From an uncultured Dorea sp. (lineage in GTDB: Bacteria > Bacillota > Clostridia > Lachnospirales > Lachnospiraceae): a stretch of DNA of 7,048 nt. The notes beneath the pieces were generated by a model. It ran no database searches, had not been told where the DNA came from, and was given only the letters and a program-made list of their open reading frames with translations. The DNA is taken from NCBI GenBank assembly GCA_948602995.1, contig CAPEBR010000068.1:1-7048 (forward strand), given 5' to 3'. A program made the position numbers and the translations under genes. The stretch's first letter is position 1. Each line of letters begins with the position of its first letter. Shown here in pieces: positions 5,258 to 7,048 of the stretch.

Positions 5258-6844
5258 TTGGGGAATTATCTGAATCCAGGAAACAGTGGTTTTACAGCGA
5301 TACGGAATAGTACTTATGTAGATAAAAGCGGTATGATCGATCTGATTAACAGAACAATTGATACAACGGAAAAACTGACCTGTATCAGCCGGCCCCGGCG
5401 TTTTGGCAAGTCTTTTGCGGCAAAAATGTTGTGTGCCTATTATGACAGAAGCTGTGATTCTTCCCAACTGTTCAAAGATCTGGAAATTGCCGTGGATTCG
5501 GAATATGCCGCTTCTTATCATAGATATCTGAACCAGTATGATGTAATCTATCTGGACATGACGGCAATCATCGGGGAAACGTCGTTTGCTGACCTGGTGT
5601 GTTATATTAAAAGAAATATAATTTATGAACTGAAGGAAAAATATCCAGAGATGATGGCTGCTGAAGGCTTTGTCCCGACTTTGGCCAACGCAGTTGAGAT
5701 GACAGGGACGAAATTTATTATGATTATTGATGAGTGGGATGCCCCGATCCGGGAAGGAAAGGACAACCTGGAGATACAGCGCGGTTATCTGGAATTTCTA
5801 CGGACTCTTTTCAAGAACAGCGGTGCAACTGATAAGATTTTTGCGGCTGTCTATATAACTGGGATACTTCCTGTTAAAAAAGATGGATCCCAGTCGGCGA
5901 TTTCAGATTTTAAAGAATATACAATTGTAAACCCAAGAAAATTCGTAAAATATACTGGTTTTACAGAAGAGGAAGTAAAAAAGCTGTGTGTAGAGTACGA
6001 ATGTGATTTTTTCATGATGAAGCAGTGGTATGATGGCTACACATTAGGAGGAACGTCCATTTATAATCCAAATGCCGTCATGGAAGCTTTGCGCAACCAG
6101 GAATTTGCTTCTTACTGGACGGAAACCTCGGCTTCAAAGAGCCTGATGGAATATATTAATTTAGACTTCGACGGTATGTCAAAAACAATTGCCGGGCTGC
6201 TCGGCGGAATTGCCGTCCCCGTGGAAACAAGTGGATTCGCAAACGACCTTGTTACTTTCCGGGATCGCAATGATGTACTGACTTTGCTGATTCATCTGGG
6301 ATATCTGGCTTATGATAAGGAAACAAATACGGCGCGTATTCCGAATGAGGAGATCCGGCTGGAATTCGCAAAATCTGTCCGTAAGGTGAGACATGATGAG
6401 ACAATACGGCGTGTCCGTGAAAGTGACCAGCTGATCATTGATACGGTTCAGGAAAATGCAGATGCAGTAGCTGTCCGGATTGAAAAAATTCACGCAGAAG
6501 AAACCTCTCCTTTGTTCTATAATAACGAACAGGCACTTCGCAGTGTAATCAAACTGGCTTATTTCAGCTACAAAGATTATTATCTGAAGTTTGAGGAATT
6601 GCCTTCGGGCGACGGGTATGCGGATATCGTATACTTTCCCAGGAAATCATCCCCCATGCCGGCACTGGTAATTGAACTAAAATGGAATCAAGAGGTTCAG
6701 GGGGCAATCGCCCAAATCAAGGAGCGGAGATACCCGGCGGCATTGTCAGGATATGGGGGAGATATCTTACTGGTGGGAATCACATATGATAAGAACAAAA
6801 AAGGTGCAAAACGGAAACATTCCTGTATGATTGAAAAGATATAA
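5258..6844 (+). CDS. AAA-ATPase-like / PD-(D/E)XK nuclease fusion protein (PF09820 + PF08011 type)
   Basis: A 528-residue cytoplasmic protein with an N-terminal AAA-like ATPase (about 1-280) and a C-terminal restriction-fold nuclease domain (about 410-525). NYLNPGNSGF (3-12) and YVDKSGMI (20-27) are the family's N-terminal signature. The P-loop is RPRRFGKS (45-52), the Walker B-type strand IMIIDEWD (154-161), and YITGILPVKKDG (199-210) the following sensor region. The nuclease domain shows GYADIVYF with D456 and ALVIELKWN with E473 and K475, a complete D...E-x-K site. The protein is full length for the family, with no defect. Start: GTG 5249 lies within AGGAGGTGG (5244-5252) itself, so TTG 5258, 8 bases behind AGGAGG, is preferred; it also gives the usual family N-terminus. 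It lies 49 bases after the Rpn gene. The family is abundant in gut anaerobes, but its biological role is not established. Confidence 0.93.
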   Translation: MGNYLNPGNSGFTAIRNSTYVDKSGMIDLINRTIDTTEKLTCISRPRRFGKSFAAKMLCAYYDRSCDSSQLFKDLEIAVDSEYAASYHRYLNQYDVIYLDMTAIIGETSFADLVCYIKRNIIYELKEKYPEMMAAEGFVPTLANAVEMTGTKFIMIIDEWDAPIREGKDNLEIQRGYLEFLRTLFKNSGATDKIFAAVYITGILPVKKDGSQSAISDFKEYTIVNPRKFVKYTGFTEEEVKKLCVEYECDFFMMKQWYDGYTLGGTSIYNPNAVMEALRNQEFASYWTETSASKSLMEYINLDFDGMSKTIAGLLGGIAVPVETSGFANDLVTFRDRNDVLTLLIHLGYLAYDKETNTARIPNEEIRLEFAKSVRKVRHDETIRRVRESDQLIIDTVQENADAVAVRIEKIHAEETSPLFYNNEQALRSVIKLAYFSYKDYYLKFEELPSGDGYADIVYFPRKSSPMPALVIELKWNQEVQGAIAQIKERRYPAALSGYGGDILLVGITYDKNKKGAKRKHSCMIEKI

Positions 6845-6850
6845 AGTATC

Positions 6851-6871
6851 GGGACAAGAGTGTCACTTTTT
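6851..6871 (+). terminator. weak terminator-like hairpin after the AAA/nuclease gene
   Basis: GACA (6853-6856) pairs with TGTC (6861-6864) around AGAG, followed by ACTTTTT. The wider GTATC (6846-6850) and GATAC (6876-6880) could extend it. The stem is short, so efficiency is doubtful. Confidence 0.3.
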
Positions 6872-6925
6872 GCGTGATACGAATATAATAACAAGAGTAA
6901 TTACAGTGCAAAACATAATTTTTTT

Positions 6926-7048
6926 CGTGCGTTACGCTTCGAACGAATATTCATGAGCGTTACCCCGGCAGTTAACTCAGCCCAGGCACCCTTACGGCAC
7001 CCGGAAGGTTCTGCTTAGTGCTGCTTCGTTCCCGACCTGACACGGTTC
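6926..7048 (-). ncRNA. ffs: signal recognition particle RNA (SRP RNA), 3' part only
   Basis: On the minus strand from the window edge the sequence carries the universal SRP-RNA core: GTGTCAGGTC, then apical GGAA (7029-7032) closed by C-G and G-C pairs, then GAAGCAGCAC. This is helix 8, the binding site of the Ffh M domain. It continues with CTAAGCAGAACC and GGGTGCCTGGGCTGAG, as in large SRP RNAs of Clostridia. The 5' half (Alu domain and start of helix 5) lies beyond the window, and the 3' end near 6926 is an estimate. The RNA joins Ffh to target nascent membrane proteins. It converges tail to tail with the AAA/nuclease gene, and no clear T-run terminator is seen on its 3' side. Confidence 0.9.

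Noticed and set aside
6929..6963. Direct repeat GCGTTAC (6929-6935 and 6957-6963) as a possible attachment site
   Set aside because: Only 7 bases long, and both copies fall inside or next to the conserved SRP RNA 3' region, so chance or RNA structure explains it.

Overview
The window looks like a piece of a Firmicutes chromosome, most likely a gut Clostridium or Lachnospiraceae-type organism. This is inferred from the strong AGGAGG-type ribosome binding sites, the use of GTG and TTG starts, moderate to low GC, and the families present: a paired ABC2_membrane_6-type exporter, an Rpn/PD-(D/E)XK protein with its closest remembered relatives in Lachnospiraceae, a DUF1703-like AAA/nuclease protein, and the Clostridia-type signal recognition particle RNA entering at the right edge. 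No species can be named from the sequence alone.

Left part (1-1126): a short AT-rich XRE-family regulator, probably starting at GTG 82, is followed by about 720 bases without an intact gene. Inside that gap lies a 382-bp mini-element (605-986) bounded by perfect 18-bp inverted repeats. It keeps only the first part of a transposase gene on the minus strand, with its promoter and Shine-Dalgarno, then collapses into a 44-bp almost perfect palindrome made of two element ends head to head. It is a dead internal-deletion derivative of an insertion sequence.

Middle part (1127-3768, plus strand): a 73-residue conserved-looking hypothetical gene sits 26 bases before a tightly packed three-gene ABC-2 exporter operon: ATPase, permease with a 4-base ATGA overlap, and a second permease whose Shine-Dalgarno overlaps the previous stop codon. 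A good sigma-70-type promoter lies at 1006-1034, immediately outside the mini-element. The substrate is unknown.

Gap 3769-4230: no established gene. It holds a possible 48-codon ORF with a fair ribosome binding site, two consecutive hairpins (the second with 18 paired positions), and a candidate promoter for the next gene.

Right part (4231-6844, plus strand): an Rpn-family putative nuclease followed 49 bases later by an AAA-ATPase/PD-(D/E)XK nuclease fusion. The Rpn gene carries a perfect internal Shine-Dalgarno (4921-4928) before an in-frame ATG (4936), predicting a separate 90-residue C-terminal protein. It also carries three tandem REEG tetrapeptide repeats inside that C-terminal part. 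Both are hallmarks of the RpnL/RpnS gene-within-gene toxin-antitoxin, anti-phage arrangement described for enterobacterial Rpn proteins. This is the most interesting feature of the window. The two nuclease-fold genes abut the 3' end of the SRP RNA gene, which runs in from the right edge on the minus strand (about 6926-7048, 5' part missing).
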